In this document: piece after piece, positions 35,434 through 47,424 of the stretch
How the letters are laid out: each line of letters opens with the position of its first letter
Numbering within the stretch: the first letter of the stretch is position 1
Origin: Kiloniellales bacterium
GTDB taxonomy: Bacteria; Pseudomonadota; Alphaproteobacteria; Kiloniellales; JAKSDN01
Direction: 5' to 3'
Length of the DNA: 59,812 bases
NCBI GenBank assembly: GCA_030064845.1
Contig: JASJEC010000031.1
Coordinates: 1 to 59,812 of the forward strand
The notes under the pieces: generated by a model
Told to the model about the DNA's origin: nothing
Database searches by the model: none
The model's input: only the letters and a program-made list of their open reading frames with translations
Program-made: the position numbers and the translations under genes

Positions 35434-36648
35434 ATGGCCAAGATCAAGGTCAAAACACCCCTCGTCGAACTCGACGGCGACGAGATGACGCGCATCATCT
35501 GGGCCATGATCAAGGACAAGCTGATCCTGCCCTACCTGGATGTCGAGCTCGACTACTTCGATCTTTCGGTCCAGAAACGTGACGAGACCGACGACCAGAT
35601 CACGATCGACGCGGCCGAGGCGATCAAGCGGCGCGGCGTCGGGGTCAAGTGCGCGACGATCACGCCGGACGAGGCCCGGGTCGAGGAGTTCGACCTGAAG
35701 AAGATGTGGCGCTCGCCCAACGGAACGATCCGGAACATCCTGGGCGGGACCGTGTTCCGCCAACCGATCATCATGCAGAACGTGCCGCGCCTGGTGCCCG
35801 GCTGGACCGAACCCATCGTGATCGGCCGTCATGCCTTCGGCGATCAGTACCGGGCGACCGACTTCCTGGTGCCGGGCGCCGGCAAGCTGACCATGACCTT
35901 CACGCCGGCCGGTGGCGGCGAGCCGCAGACCTACGATGTATTCGACTTCCCCGAGAGCGGCATCGCGCTCGGCATGTACAATCTCGACGAGTCGATCCGG
36001 GGCTTCGCGCGGGCCTGCTTCAACTATGGCCTCAGTCTGGGCTGGCCGGTCTACCTCTCGACCAAGAACACGATCCTCAAGGCCTACGACGGCCGATTCA
36101 AGGATCTGTTCCAGGAGGTCTTCGACCGGGAGTTCAAGGACAAGTTCGCCGGCAAGAACATTTCCTACGAGCACCGCCTGATCGACGACATGGTGGCGGC
36201 GGCCCTGAAGTGGTCCGGCGGCTTTGTCTGGGCCTGCAAGAACTACGACGGCGACGTGCAGTCCGACACGGTGGCCCAGGGCTTCGGCTCGCTCGGCCTC
36301 ATGACCTCGGTCCTGATGACGCCCGACGGCCAGACCATCGAGGCGGAAGCGGCGCACGGCACGGTGACCCGGCACTACCGCATGCACCAGGAGGGCAAGG
36401 ACACCTCGACCAATCCCATCGCGTCGATCTTCGCCTGGACCCGCGGCCTCAGCTACCGCGGCGAATTCGACGGCACGCCCGACGTGACGGATTTCGCCAA
36501 GACCCTGGAGCAAGTCTGCATCGACACGGTCGAGTCGGGCGACATGACCAAGGACCTGGCGCTCCTGATCGCGCCCGACCAGAAGTGGCTGACCACCGGC
36601 CAGTTCATGGACAAGCTCGACGAGAACCTCAAGAAAGCCATGGCGTGA
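35434..36648 (+). CDS. icd: NADP-dependent isocitrate dehydrogenase, eukaryote-like type
   Basis: A 404-residue homodimeric enzyme converting isocitrate to 2-oxoglutarate with NADPH formation (TCA cycle). Motifs of the IDH type II group: [33 protein letters not shown] (isocitrate binding), [20 protein letters not shown] (metal-binding Asp residues) and [12 protein letters not shown]. Length and start are normal. Followed 54 bases later by a peptidyl-prolyl isomerase gene. Confidence 0.97.
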   Translation: MAKIKVKTPLVELDGDEMTRIIWAMIKDKLILPYLDVELDYFDLSVQKRDETDDQITIDAAEAIKRRGVGVKCATITPDEARVEEFDLKKMWRSPNGTIRNILGGTVFRQPIIMQNVPRLVPGWTEPIVIGRHAFGDQYRATDFLVPGAGKLTMTFTPAGGGEPQTYDVFDFPESGIALGMYNLDESIRGFARACFNYGLSLGWPVYLSTKNTILKAYDGRFKDLFQEVFDREFKDKFAGKNISYEHRLIDDMVAAALKWSGGFVWACKNYDGDVQSDTVAQGFGSLGLMTSVLMTPDGQTIEAEAAHGTVTRHYRMHQEGKDTSTNPIASIFAWTRGLSYRGEFDGTPDVTDFAKTLEQVCIDTVESGDMTKDLALLIAPDQKWLTTGQFMDKLDENLKKAMA

Positions 36649-36702
36649 CGGCCTCGCGCCGCACAGCCCCGACCATTGAACCCTGAGCGGAACGGAGAGG
36701 GA

Positions 36703-37260
36703 ATGCGACCCATGCGACTGCTCAAATCACTCCTCTTGACGATAGGCCTGATCATGACAGCTTCCGCCGCCCAGGCGCAGACCGACCCCGAGAACACCCT
36801 CATCATGGAGATCGTCCACGGCAAGGTGGTGATCGAGATGCTGCCCCAAGTGGCGCCCAAGCACGTCGACAGGATCCGCGCTCTGGTGCGCGAGGGCTTC
36901 TACGATGGCGTGGTGTTCCACCGCGTGATGGAGGGCTTCATGGCCCAGACCGGCGACCCGACCGGCACCGGCCGCGGCGGCTCGGGCCAGAACATCGACG
37001 CCGAGTTCAGCACCGAGCCCTTCATCCGGGGCACGGTCGGCATGGCCCGCGCCCAGAGCCCGAACAGCGCCGACAGCCAGTTCTTCATCTGCTTCGACGA
37101 CGCCTCCTTCCTGAACGGCAAGTACACCGTCTGGGCCCGCGTGGTCGAGGGGATGGAAGCGGTCGACCAGATCAAGAAGGCGCCGGCCGGCCGGCAGAGC
37201 GGCATGGTCGACGACCCCGACAAGATCATCAGCCTGAAGGTCGCCGCCGACGTCCAATAG
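36703..37260 (+). CDS. Periplasmic cyclophilin-type peptidyl-prolyl isomerase
   Basis: From ATG 36703 (preceded by GGAGAGGGA) a 185-residue protein with a Sec signal peptide (LLKSLLLTIGLIMTASAAQA) and a cyclophilin domain: GFYDGVVFHRVMEGFMAQTG, NSADSQFFICF and NGKYTVWARVVEGM, with the catalytic Arg in FHRV. It speeds proline isomerisation in exported proteins. The same strand as icd and close behind it; a strong terminator follows. Confidence 0.93.
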   Translation: MRPMRLLKSLLLTIGLIMTASAAQAQTDPENTLIMEIVHGKVVIEMLPQVAPKHVDRIRALVREGFYDGVVFHRVMEGFMAQTGDPTGTGRGGSGQNIDAEFSTEPFIRGTVGMARAQSPNSADSQFFICFDDASFLNGKYTVWARVVEGMEAVDQIKKAPAGRQSGMVDDPDKIISLKVAADVQ

Positions 37261-37280
37261 GGCCGTCCGGGAAGCCAACG

Positions 37281-37317
37281 GCCCTCACCCCTCTCCCACA
37301 GGGAGAGGGGTGAGGGC
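37281..37317. terminator. Bidirectional terminator between ppi and dppF
   Basis: Arms GCCCTCACCCCTCTCCC (37281-37297) and GGGAGAGGGGTGAGGGC (37301-37317) pair perfectly over 17 bp with a 3-base loop, followed on the plus strand by TGTTTGATTATT. It sits between convergent genes. The sequence also matches a widespread intergenic palindrome; a related hairpin is at 47322-47346. Confidence 0.8.
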
Positions 37318-37324
37318 TGTTTGA

Positions 37325-38311
37325 TTATTGCTTTCCCTGCCCCACCGTCTCGGCGTGGTGGCAGGCGACGGCGCGGCCCTGGAACTCTCTCAGCGCCGGC
37401 CGCTCTCTCGCGCAGAGCTCCGTCGCGTAAGCGCAGCGCTTGTGGAAAGCGCAGCCCGAGGGCGGGTCGATCGGCGAGGGCAGCTCGCCCTTCAGCCGGA
37501 TGCGTTCGTGCCGGTGGCGCGGGTCGACCGCCGGCGTCGAGGCCAGAAGCGCCCGGGTGTAGGGATGGGCCGGACTCTCGAAGATCGCGTCGCGGCCGCC
37601 CTGCTCGACCGGCCGGCCGAGATACATGACCATGAGCTCGTCGGCGATGTGGCGCACCACCGAGAGGTCGTGGGAGATGAAGAGGTAAGCCAGGTTGAAC
37701 TCCTCCTGGATGTCCATCAGGAGGTTCAGGACCTGGGCCTGGATAGAGACATCGAGCGCCGAGACCGGCTCGTCGGCGACCAGCACCCGGGGTTGCAGCA
37801 TGAGCGCGCGGGCGACCGCGATGCGTTGGCGCTGACCGCCAGAGAACATGTGGGGATAGCGCCCGTAGTGCTCAGGCCGCAGGCCCACCTTGGCCATCAT
37901 GGCCTCGCCCCGCTCGCGCCGTTCAGCGGCGCTCATCCTGGTGTTGATGACCAGCGGTTCCTCGATGATGGTGCCGACCTTCTTGCGCGGGTTGAGCGAG
38001 CCGTAGGGGTCCTGGAAGATGATCTGGACCTCCTGGCGCAGCTTCTTAAGGCTCTCCTCGCTGGCGTCTGCCACGTCGGCGTTGTCGATCAGCAACTGCC
38101 CCTCGGTCGGCTTCTCGATCAGGGTCACGACCCGGGCCAGGGTCGACTTACCGCAACCGGATTCGCCCACAACCGCGAGAGTCTTTCCCGGCGACAGCGC
38201 GAAGCTGGCACCGGCCAGGGCCTTGACCGTCGCGCGACCGCCGAAAAAGCCGCCCTTGACCTCGTAGTGGCGGGCCAGGTCATTCGCCACGAGGATCGCC
38301 GGCGCGTTCAC
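37325..38311 (-). CDS. dppF: Peptide/nickel-type ABC transporter ATP-binding protein, DppF-like
   Basis: A 328-residue ATPase with Walker [12 protein letters not shown], signature [16 protein letters not shown], Walker [12 protein letters not shown] and switch His in [10 protein letters not shown]. The C-terminal oligopeptide-transporter extension carries the Cys cluster ([20 protein letters not shown]) typical of OppF/DppF. It overlaps the upstream dppD by 4 bases. Last gene of dppABCDF. Confidence 0.93.
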   Translation of the reverse strand: MNAPAILVANDLARHYEVKGGFFGGRATVKALAGASFALSPGKTLAVVGESGCGKSTLARVVTLIEKPTEGQLLIDNADVADASEESLKKLRQEVQIIFQDPYGSLNPRKKVGTIIEEPLVINTRMSAAERRERGEAMMAKVGLRPEHYGRYPHMFSGGQRQRIAVARALMLQPRVLVADEPVSALDVSIQAQVLNLLMDIQEEFNLAYLFISHDLSVVRHIADELMVMYLGRPVEQGGRDAIFESPAHPYTRALLASTPAVDPRHRHERIRLKGELPSPIDPPSGCAFHKRCAYATELCARERPALREFQGRAVACHHAETVGQGKQ

Positions 38312-39300
38312 GGGCCGGCGTCCATCGCCGCCTCGGGGGCGCGCTCGAGCGGGAAGAAACAGCGCACGAGGCCGTCGCCGTCGGCCTCCAGGGTCGGCCG
38401 CTCCTGGATGCAGCGGTCCTGGGCAAAACGGCAGCGCGGGTGGAACTGGCAGCCCGCCGGCTTGTCACCGGCGCCGGGCACCACGCCCGGAATGGTCGGC
38501 AGGCGCCGCCGCCCCAGGCTGCGCTCCGGCAGCGCGTCCAACAGGGCGCCGGTATAGGGGTGGCGCGGCCGCTCGAACAGTGTCTCGACCCGGCGCGCCT
38601 CGACCTGCTGTCCGGCGTACATCACGTTGACCCGCTGCGCCGTCTCGGCGACCACGCCCATGTCGTGGGTGATCAACACCAAGGCCATATGGTGCTCGCG
38701 CTGCAGACTCAAGAGCAGGTCGAGGATCTGCGCCTGGATCGTGACGTCGAGCGCGGTGGTCGGTTCGTCGGCGATCAGGAGACGCGGATTGCAGGCGATC
38801 GACATGGCGATCATGACCCGCTGATTCATGCCGCCGGAAAGCTGGTGCGGAAAGGCGCCGAGGCGGCTCTCGGGCGAGGGAATGCCGACCTGCTCGAGCA
38901 ACTCGGTCGCGCGGCGCCTGCGCTCGGCCCGGGTGCCGCCTTGGTGGACCTTGATCTGCTCCATGATCTGGAAACCGACCGTGAAGCAGGGGTTCAGGCT
39001 GGTCATGGGCTCCTGGAAGATCATGGCAATGTCCTTGCCGGTGATCTTGCGCCGCGCGGCGGCATCGAGGCCGAGCAGGTTGCGGCCGTCGAACTCCAGC
39101 CGGTCCGCCGTCACCCGGGCGGTCCAGGGCAGGAGGCCCATCAGTGCCAGCATGGTCACGCTCTTGCCCGAGCCGGATTCCCCGACCACGCCGAGCAGTT
39201 CGCCCTCGTCCAGGCTGATGTCGACGCCGTCGACCGCGCGGAAGGCGCCGCGCACGGTAGCGAACTCGACCGAAAGGTTGCGGATCTCCAGGAGCGCCAT
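38308..39300 (-). CDS. dppD: Peptide/nickel-type ABC transporter ATP-binding protein, DppD-like
   Basis: A 330-residue ATPase with Walker [12 protein letters not shown], signature [16 protein letters not shown], Walker [12 protein letters not shown], switch His in LITHDMGVV, and the C-terminal Cys-rich segment [14 protein letters not shown] of the OppD/DppD group. It pairs with DppF as the heterodimeric motor. Starts 6 bases after the dppC stop. Confidence 0.93.
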   Translation of the reverse strand: MALLEIRNLSVEFATVRGAFRAVDGVDISLDEGELLGVVGESGSGKSVTMLALMGLLPWTARVTADRLEFDGRNLLGLDAAARRKITGKDIAMIFQEPMTSLNPCFTVGFQIMEQIKVHQGGTRAERRRRATELLEQVGIPSPESRLGAFPHQLSGGMNQRVMIAMSIACNPRLLIADEPTTALDVTIQAQILDLLLSLQREHHMALVLITHDMGVVAETAQRVNVMYAGQQVEARRVETLFERPRHPYTGALLDALPERSLGRRRLPTIPGVVPGAGDKPAGCQFHPRCRFAQDRCIQERPTLEADGDGLVRCFFPLERAPEAAMDAGP

Positions 39301-39306
39301 CCGCTT

Positions 39307-40218
39307 CTAGCTCCGCTTCAGCTTGGGGTCGAGGGCGTCGCGCAGCCCGTCGCCCATGACGTTGAAGGCGAGCACCGTGATCAGGATCGCCAGGCCCGGG
39401 AAGGTTACGACCCACCAGGCGCGCAGGATGAAGTCGCGCGCGTCGGCAAGCATGGTGCCCCACTCCGGTGTCGGCGGCTGGGCGCCGAGGCCGAGGAAGC
39501 CGAGCGCCGCCGCGTCGAGGATCGCCGTCGAGAATCCGAGCGTCGCCTGGACGATCAGGGGCGCCATGCAATTGGGCAGCACGACGATAAACATCAGGCG
39601 GAACAGGCCGGCACCGGCGACCCGGCTGGCGGTCACGTAGTCCTTGGACAGCTCGGTTACCGCGGAGGCGCGGGTCAGGCGCACGAAGTGGGGCATGTAG
39701 ACCACGGCCACGGCGATCATGGCGTTCTCCAGCCCGGGGCCGAGGATCGCGACAATGACCAGGGCCAGCAGCAGGCTGGGGTTGGCCAGGATCACGTCCA
39801 TGATCCGCATGATCAGGGTATCGACCGCGCCGCCGGCGAAGGCGGCGACGAGGCCGAGCAGGATGCCCACAGAGAGCGACAGGGTGACGACGATGCAGCC
39901 GATCAGCAGCGAGAAGCGGGCGCCGTGCATGATGCGCGACAGCATGTCGCGGCCGGTCGCGTCGGTGCCCAGCGGGAAGGTCCAGTTGCCGCCTTCCTGC
40001 CAGGCCGGCGGCAACAGCAGGAAATCGCGGTACTGCTCGTTGGGCAGGTGCGGCGCGAGGACGTCGGCCAAGAGCGCGGTGAGGATCACCCCGATGATCA
40101 CGAAGAGCGCGACGACAGCGCCGCGGTTCTCGCTGAAGTAATGCCAGAACTCGCGCAGCAGCTGCACGGTTGCGTTCTCCGCTCCGGTCCGTTCGAGGTC
40201 TTCCGCCGCCTGGGCCAT
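39307..40218 (-). CDS. dppC: Peptide ABC transporter permease, DppC-like
   Basis: From ATG 40218 a 303-residue permease with six helices, an N-terminal cytoplasmic region and the OppC-type loop PLGTDATGRDMLSRIMHGAR. The EAA loop is VTASRVAGAGLFRLMFIVVLP. The start shares one base with the dppB stop (TGATG), giving translational coupling; the open frame upstream of this ATG is a shadow of dppB. Confidence 0.93.
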   Translation of the reverse strand: MAQAAEDLERTGAENATVQLLREFWHYFSENRGAVVALFVIIGVILTALLADVLAPHLPNEQYRDFLLLPPAWQEGGNWTFPLGTDATGRDMLSRIMHGARFSLLIGCIVVTLSLSVGILLGLVAAFAGGAVDTLIMRIMDVILANPSLLLALVIVAILGPGLENAMIAVAVVYMPHFVRLTRASAVTELSKDYVTASRVAGAGLFRLMFIVVLPNCMAPLIVQATLGFSTAILDAAALGFLGLGAQPPTPEWGTMLADARDFILRAWWVVTFPGLAILITVLAFNVMGDGLRDALDPKLKRS

Positions 40219-41231
40219 CACTGCCTCCGGTACCGTATGCGGGGATTGATCAGGCCGTAGAGCAGGTCGACCAGCATGTTCACGATCATGACGATCCCGG
40301 CGATCATCAGGAGGCCGCCCTGGACCGAGGGGTAGTCGCGGCGGCTGATCGAATCGACCATCCACTTTCCCACCCCCGGCCAGGCGAAGATCGTCTCGGT
40401 CAGGATCGCCCCGGCCAGCAGCACGCCGACCTGCAGGCCGATCACCGTGACCACAGGGATCAGCGCGTTGCGCAGGGCGTGCAGGCCGATCACCCGCCAG
40501 GGCGGCAGGCCCTTGGCGCGGGCGGTGCGGACGTAGTCCTCGCCCATCACCTCAAGGATCGCCGAGCGCGTCTGGCGGGCAATCACCGCCATGGGAATGG
40601 TCGCCAACACCACGGTCGGCAGTATCAGGTGCCTGACCGCCGACTTGAAGGCGCCCTCCTCGCCCGACAGCAGGCTGTCGATCAGCATGAAGCCGGTGAC
40701 CGGCTCGAAGAAGTAGATCAGGTTGATCCGCCCCGACACCGGCGTCCATCCGAGCGTGGTGGAGAAGAGGATGATCAGCAGGAGCCCCCACCAGAAGATC
40801 GGCATGGAATAGCCGGTCAGGGAAAAGGTCATGACCCCGTGGTCGAGGATGGTTCCACGCTTGACCCCGGCCAGCACCCCGAGGGGCAGGCCGAGCGCCA
40901 CGGCGAGCACGATGGCGCAGACCGAGAGCTCGATGGTCGCCGGGAACAGCGTCAGGAACTCCTCGACCACGGGCTGGCGGGTCACGATGGACTTGCCGAG
41001 GTCACCCTGCAGCAGGTTGCCGATGTAGATCAGGTACTGCTGCCAGAGCGGCTTGTCGTAGCCGTAGAGCGCCAGAAGCTGGGCGTGGCGTTCCGGCGAG
41101 ATGCCCCGTTCGCCGACCAGGATCTCGATCGGGTCCCCGGGGATCATGTGGATGAAACCGAAGGCGACGATGGTGACGCCGATGAAGGTCGGGATCAGGA
41201 GACTCACCCGCGTCACCAGAAAGCGCAGCAT
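40218..41231 (-). CDS. dppB: Peptide ABC transporter permease, DppB-like
   Basis: A 337-residue permease with six helices; starts MLRFLVTRVSLLIPTFIGVT, typical of DppB. EAA loop region YVRTARAKGLPPWRVIGLHA. The periplasmic segment GDPIEILVGERGISPERHAQ is characteristic of this family. A strong GC stem-loop precedes it, between dppA and dppB. Confidence 0.94.
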   Translation of the reverse strand: MLRFLVTRVSLLIPTFIGVTIVAFGFIHMIPGDPIEILVGERGISPERHAQLLALYGYDKPLWQQYLIYIGNLLQGDLGKSIVTRQPVVEEFLTLFPATIELSVCAIVLAVALGLPLGVLAGVKRGTILDHGVMTFSLTGYSMPIFWWGLLLIILFSTTLGWTPVSGRINLIYFFEPVTGFMLIDSLLSGEEGAFKSAVRHLILPTVVLATIPMAVIARQTRSAILEVMGEDYVRTARAKGLPPWRVIGLHALRNALIPVVTVIGLQVGVLLAGAILTETIFAWPGVGKWMVDSISRRDYPSVQGGLLMIAGIVMIVNMLVDLLYGLINPRIRYRRQ

Positions 41232-41258
41232 GCCGGCCCCGAAGTTTAAGGAAAGTGC

Positions 41259-41293
41259 CGGGGCCGGCGGACCTCGGGCCCGCCGGCCCCGGT
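41259..41293 (-). other. Stem-loop in the dppA-dppB gap
   Basis: Arms CCGGGGCCGGCGG (41259-41271) and CCGCCGGCCCCGG (41281-41293) pair perfectly over 13 bp with a 9-base loop and no T-run. It lies 18 bases after the dppA stop. In binding-protein operons such hairpins protect the 3' end of the binding-protein mRNA or terminate part of transcription, so the binding protein is made in excess. Confidence 0.65.
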
Positions 41294-41310
41294 GAGGGAT
41301 GTGCCAGGCG

Positions 41311-42900
41311 CTACATCAGGTCAACGCCGTAGAACACGTGGCCGCCGAAGGGGTCGATCTTGAAGTCGACGACTTCCTTGCGCACCGGCTTGAACACCAC
41401 CGAGTGGGCGATCGTGACCCAGGGCGCCTCGTCCTTGAAGATCACCTGCGCCTCCTCGTAGAGCCTGGTCCGCTCCGCGACGTCGGCCGTGCTCTTGGCC
41501 TTGCGCAGGAGATCGTCGAACGGCCTGTGGCACCAGCGCGCCCGGTTGGCCCCCTTGGCGGCTTCGCAGCCCAGGAGGACGTAGAGGAAGTTGTCCGGGT
41601 CGCCGTTGTCGCCAGTCCAGCCGAGCAGGACCGTCTGGTGCTCGCCTTCCTTGGAGCGCTTCAGGTACTCGCCCCATTCGAAGGACACGATCTCGGCCTC
41701 GACCCCGACCTTGGCCCAGTCGGCCTGGATAAGCTCGGCCATGCGCCGGGCGTTGGGGTTGTAGGGCCGCTGCACAGGCATGGCCCAGATGTTGGTCTTG
41801 AGGCCCGAGACGCCGGCCTCGGCCAGCATGGCCTTGGCCTTTTCGGGGTCGTAGGGATAGTCCTCGATCTTGTCGTTATAGGACCAGATGGTCGGCGGGA
41901 TCGGGTTCTTCGCCGCCTTGCCTGCGCCCTGGAAGACCACGTCGAGGATCGCCTGCTTGTTGACCGCCATGTTGAGCGCCTGGCGCACCTTCTTGTCGTC
42001 GAACGGCGCCTTCTCGGTGTTGAAGGCGAGGTAGCCGACGTTGAGCCCTTCCTGCTGCATCAGGTTGATCGCGGGATCGGCGTCCATGGCCTGGAGGTCG
42101 GCCGGGTTGGGATAGGGCATGACGTGGCACTCGCCGGCCTTGAGCTTCTGATAGCGCACGTTGGGATCAGGCGTGATCGCGAAGATCAGGTTGTCGATCT
42201 TGGCCTTGCCGGCCCAGTAGTCCGGATGGGCCTTGTAGCGGATCACCGCGTCCTTCTGGTAGGCGACCAGTTGGAACGGGCCGGTCCCGACAGGCTCCAG
42301 GTCGGCTTTCTCCGGCGTGCCCGCAGCGTTCATCTGCTCGGCATACTCGGCCGAATGGATCGACGCGAAGTCCATGCCCAGGTTGGCGATGAAGGGGGCC
42401 TCCGGTACCGACAGCATGAACCTCACCGTATGATCGTCGACCTTCTCGATCGACTTGATGATGTTCGGCATGTCCATCGCCTGGAAGTACTCGTAGCTCC
42501 CGCCCGACACCTTGTGGAAGGGATGAGCCTTGTCCTTCTGGCGGTTGAAGCTGAAGAGCACGTCATCGGCATTGAAATCCCGCGACGGGGTGAAGTTCTT
42601 GGTCGTGTGGAACTTCACGTTCTTGCGCAGGTTGAAGGTGTAGGCGAGACCGTCGTCCGACACGTCCCAGGATTCGGCCAGGGCCGGAACGATATTGGTG
42701 GTGCCGCGCTCGAACTCCACCAGGCGATTGAAGATCTGGCGCGACGAGGCGTCGAAGGTGGTGCCGGCGGTGTAGAGCGCCGGGCTGAAGCCCTCGGGGC
42801 TGCCTTCGGAGCAGTAGACGAGTGTCTTGGCTTGCGCTGTTGCCCCGATGGCGAGGCTACCGGCAACTGCGAGAGAAGCCAGCAAAACGTGGCGTGTCAC
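41311..42900 (-). CDS. dppA: Periplasmic peptide-binding protein, DppA-like
   Basis: A 529-residue solute-binding protein (SBP family 5): signal peptide of about 24 residues (cleavage after AQA), then KTLVYCSEGSPEGFSPALYT, the family motif ...RDFNADDVLFSFNRQKD, and GWTGDNGDPDNFLYVLLGCE, which is typical of dipeptide-binding DppA. Two Cys (C-E-A-A and WCHRP) could form a disulfide as in E. coli DppA. First gene of dppABCDF, starting 205 bases after the alaS stop. Dipeptides are the likeliest ligand; haem or other peptides are possible. Confidence 0.94.
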   Translation of the reverse strand: MTRHVLLASLAVAGSLAIGATAQAKTLVYCSEGSPEGFSPALYTAGTTFDASSRQIFNRLVEFERGTTNIVPALAESWDVSDDGLAYTFNLRKNVKFHTTKNFTPSRDFNADDVLFSFNRQKDKAHPFHKVSGGSYEYFQAMDMPNIIKSIEKVDDHTVRFMLSVPEAPFIANLGMDFASIHSAEYAEQMNAAGTPEKADLEPVGTGPFQLVAYQKDAVIRYKAHPDYWAGKAKIDNLIFAITPDPNVRYQKLKAGECHVMPYPNPADLQAMDADPAINLMQQEGLNVGYLAFNTEKAPFDDKKVRQALNMAVNKQAILDVVFQGAGKAAKNPIPPTIWSYNDKIEDYPYDPEKAKAMLAEAGVSGLKTNIWAMPVQRPYNPNARRMAELIQADWAKVGVEAEIVSFEWGEYLKRSKEGEHQTVLLGWTGDNGDPDNFLYVLLGCEAAKGANRARWCHRPFDDLLRKAKSTADVAERTRLYEEAQVIFKDEAPWVTIAHSVVFKPVRKEVVDFKIDPFGGHVFYGVDLM

Positions 42901-43105
42901 ATCAACCTCCCTGTTCGTTAGAGACGACTTGCGGTTGTGCGCTTCTTCTGGTCGTCAATCGCCCTGCGCTCCCAGACGCGGGCAAACCGCGAGTAGTGAG
43001 CCATGCGCGGAGCAGGCTGTCAATCGATGCGGCCCAGCCGCAGGGCGGCCAGCCGAAAGCGATCGTGGGCGATTGAAGGCTGAGGCTGCGCCTACCGACG
43101 GGGCG

Positions 43106-45775
<2,670 letters not shown>

Positions 45776-46017
45776 GGTCTTCCCGGGTCCGGCGCGGGCC
45801 GGCCGTCGGTCCTCCGACTGATCTTTAGAATGGCTACAAGGACGCCGGTAAGTCGCTGACGTCCCACTGAGCGTTACCTGGGCATCGGGGGACCGTCTGT
45901 CCAGCCACTAAGGCCGGGACCGAGTGGCCGGGGATGAGGCTGTAGCAGGCTTAGGCGGCCAAGTAAATCCGCTGGCCGCCGGCCCCCTCACCGTCGGGCC
46001 GGACGCGCGACAAGGAA

Positions 46018-46040
46018 GCGGCGGCCAGTGGGGCCGCCGC
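46018..46040 (-). terminator. Candidate terminator after recA
   Basis: GCGGCGGCC (46018-46026) and GGCCGCCGC (46032-46040) form a perfect 9-bp stem with a 5-base loop, 30 bases after the recA stop. On the minus strand it is followed by TTCCTTGTCG, only weakly T-rich. Confidence 0.6.
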
Positions 46041-46070
46041 CTGCTTGCGTAAATGGCTCTGCGGGGTCTT

Positions 46071-47168
46071 CTATTCGGCGGCCGAGCCGCCCGCCCGGTC
46101 TTCCTTCGGGCTCTCGGGGTCGTCCGGTCCCTCGAGCATTGCGGAGGCGACGAGGCCGGCGTTCTCGCGCACCCGGCGCTCGATGGTCTCGGCGACGGCG
46201 GGATTCTCCTTGAGGAAAGTCTTGGCGTTCTCCCGCCCCTGGCCGATCCGCTGGCCCTCGCAGGAGAACCAGGCGCCGGACTTCTCGACGATCCCGGCCT
46301 GCACGCCCAGATCGAGCAGCTCGCCGGTCTTGGAGACGCCTTCGCCGTACATGATGTCGAACTCCACCACCCGGAAGGGCGGCGCCATCTTGTTCTTGAC
46401 GACCTTCACCCGGGTCTGATTGCCGACCACGGTATCGCGGTCCTTAATCGCCCCGATCCGCCGGATGTCCATGCGGATGGTGGCGTAGAACTTGAGCGCG
46501 TTGCCGCCGGTCGTGGTCTCCGGGCTGCCGAACATGACGCCAATCTTGTGGCGCAGCTGGTTGATGAACAGCACCATGGTGTTGGACTTGGAGATCGAGC
46601 TGGTCAGCTTGCGCAGCGCCTGGCTCATGAGCCGCGCCTGGAGACCGGGCAGCTGGTCGCCCATCTCGCCCTCCAGCTCGGCCTTGGGCACCAGGGCGGC
46701 GACCGAGTCGACCACCAGGACGTCGATCGCGCCGGAGCGCACCAGGGTGTCGCCGATCTCCAGCGCCTGCTCGCCGGCGTCGGGCTGGGAGATCAGCAGC
46801 TCCTCGACGTCGACCCCCAGCTTGGCGGCGTAGACCGGGTCGAGCGCGTGCTCGGCGTCGATGAAGGCGCAGGTGCCGCCGGCCTTCTGGGCCTCGGCGA
46901 TCACGTGCAGCGCCAGCGTGGTCTTGCCCGAGCTCTCGGGGCCGTAGATCTCGACCACCCGGCCGCGCGGCAGACCGCCGATTCCGAGCGCGATATCCAG
47001 GCCGAGAGAGCCGGTCGGCACCACCTCGGTCTCGACCACCCGGTCCTCGCCCAGACGCATGATCGAGCCCTTGCCGAAGGCCCGCTCGATCTGGCCCAGG
47101 GCCGCATCCAAGGCTTTCTTCTTATCCACCGATTCCCCCTCGACGAGACGCAGTGCGCTTTGCGACAT
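46071..47168 (-). CDS. recA: Recombinase RecA
   Basis: A 365-residue protein from ATG 47168: Walker [10 protein letters not shown] (residues 76-84), Walker [13 protein letters not shown], the L2-region [20 protein letters not shown] and acidic C-terminal tail. It forms filaments on single-stranded DNA for homologous recombination and triggers LexA self-cleavage. An open frame upstream of this ATG runs across the SOS box and is not coding. A LexA-type box lies 122 bases upstream. Confidence 0.98.
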   Translation of the reverse strand: MSQSALRLVEGESVDKKKALDAALGQIERAFGKGSIMRLGEDRVVETEVVPTGSLGLDIALGIGGLPRGRVVEIYGPESSGKTTLALHVIAEAQKAGGTCAFIDAEHALDPVYAAKLGVDVEELLISQPDAGEQALEIGDTLVRSGAIDVLVVDSVAALVPKAELEGEMGDQLPGLQARLMSQALRKLTSSISKSNTMVLFINQLRHKIGVMFGSPETTTGGNALKFYATIRMDIRRIGAIKDRDTVVGNQTRVKVVKNKMAPPFRVVEFDIMYGEGVSKTGELLDLGVQAGIVEKSGAWFSCEGQRIGQGRENAKTFLKENPAVAETIERRVRENAGLVASAMLEGPDDPESPKEDRAGGSAAE

Positions 47169-47289
47169 GGTTAAGGCTCCCTTATCCCACCTTCGGCCGG
47201 TGCGGTCCAGACGAGGGCCCGATCCCGGATCCTGACGTCCGCGCCCGACATTTGTACCGGTTTTGTTCTCACCCGGCAAGCGCAAAATG

Positions 47290-47304
47290 GAATAAAAAGA
47301 GAAC
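47290..47304 (-). promoter_or_regulatory. Candidate LexA (SOS) box of recA
   Basis: The minus strand reads GTTC-TCTTTTT-ATTC, seven of eight matches to the alphaproteobacterial LexA box GTTC-N7-GTTC, with a T-rich spacer as in known sites. It is embedded in an AT-rich patch, TTTTGTTC to CCATTTTG, between recA and the preceding cckA hairpin, the expected place for the recA operator. Confidence 0.7.
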
Positions 47305-47321
47305 AAAACCCCTTATTCCGG

Positions 47322-47346
47322 CCCTCTCCCCGCTGGGGAGAAGGGG
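47322..47346 (-). terminator. Hairpin after cckA
   Basis: CCCTCTCCCC (47322-47331) pairs with GGGGAGAAGGGG (47335-47346) with one bulge. It lies about 80 bases after the cckA stop, followed on the minus strand by GGAATAAGGGGTTTTGTTC. The wider sequence to about 47390 resembles a common alphaproteobacterial intergenic repeat with a GGTGAGGGG end. Confidence 0.5.
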
Positions 47347-47424
47347 ATCCGTGGCGAAGCCGTGGCGGGTGAGGGGCCTGTCAGAGTGAAGGCTCGAGCG
47401 GATCCTGATAGCCTGCTAAAGCCC

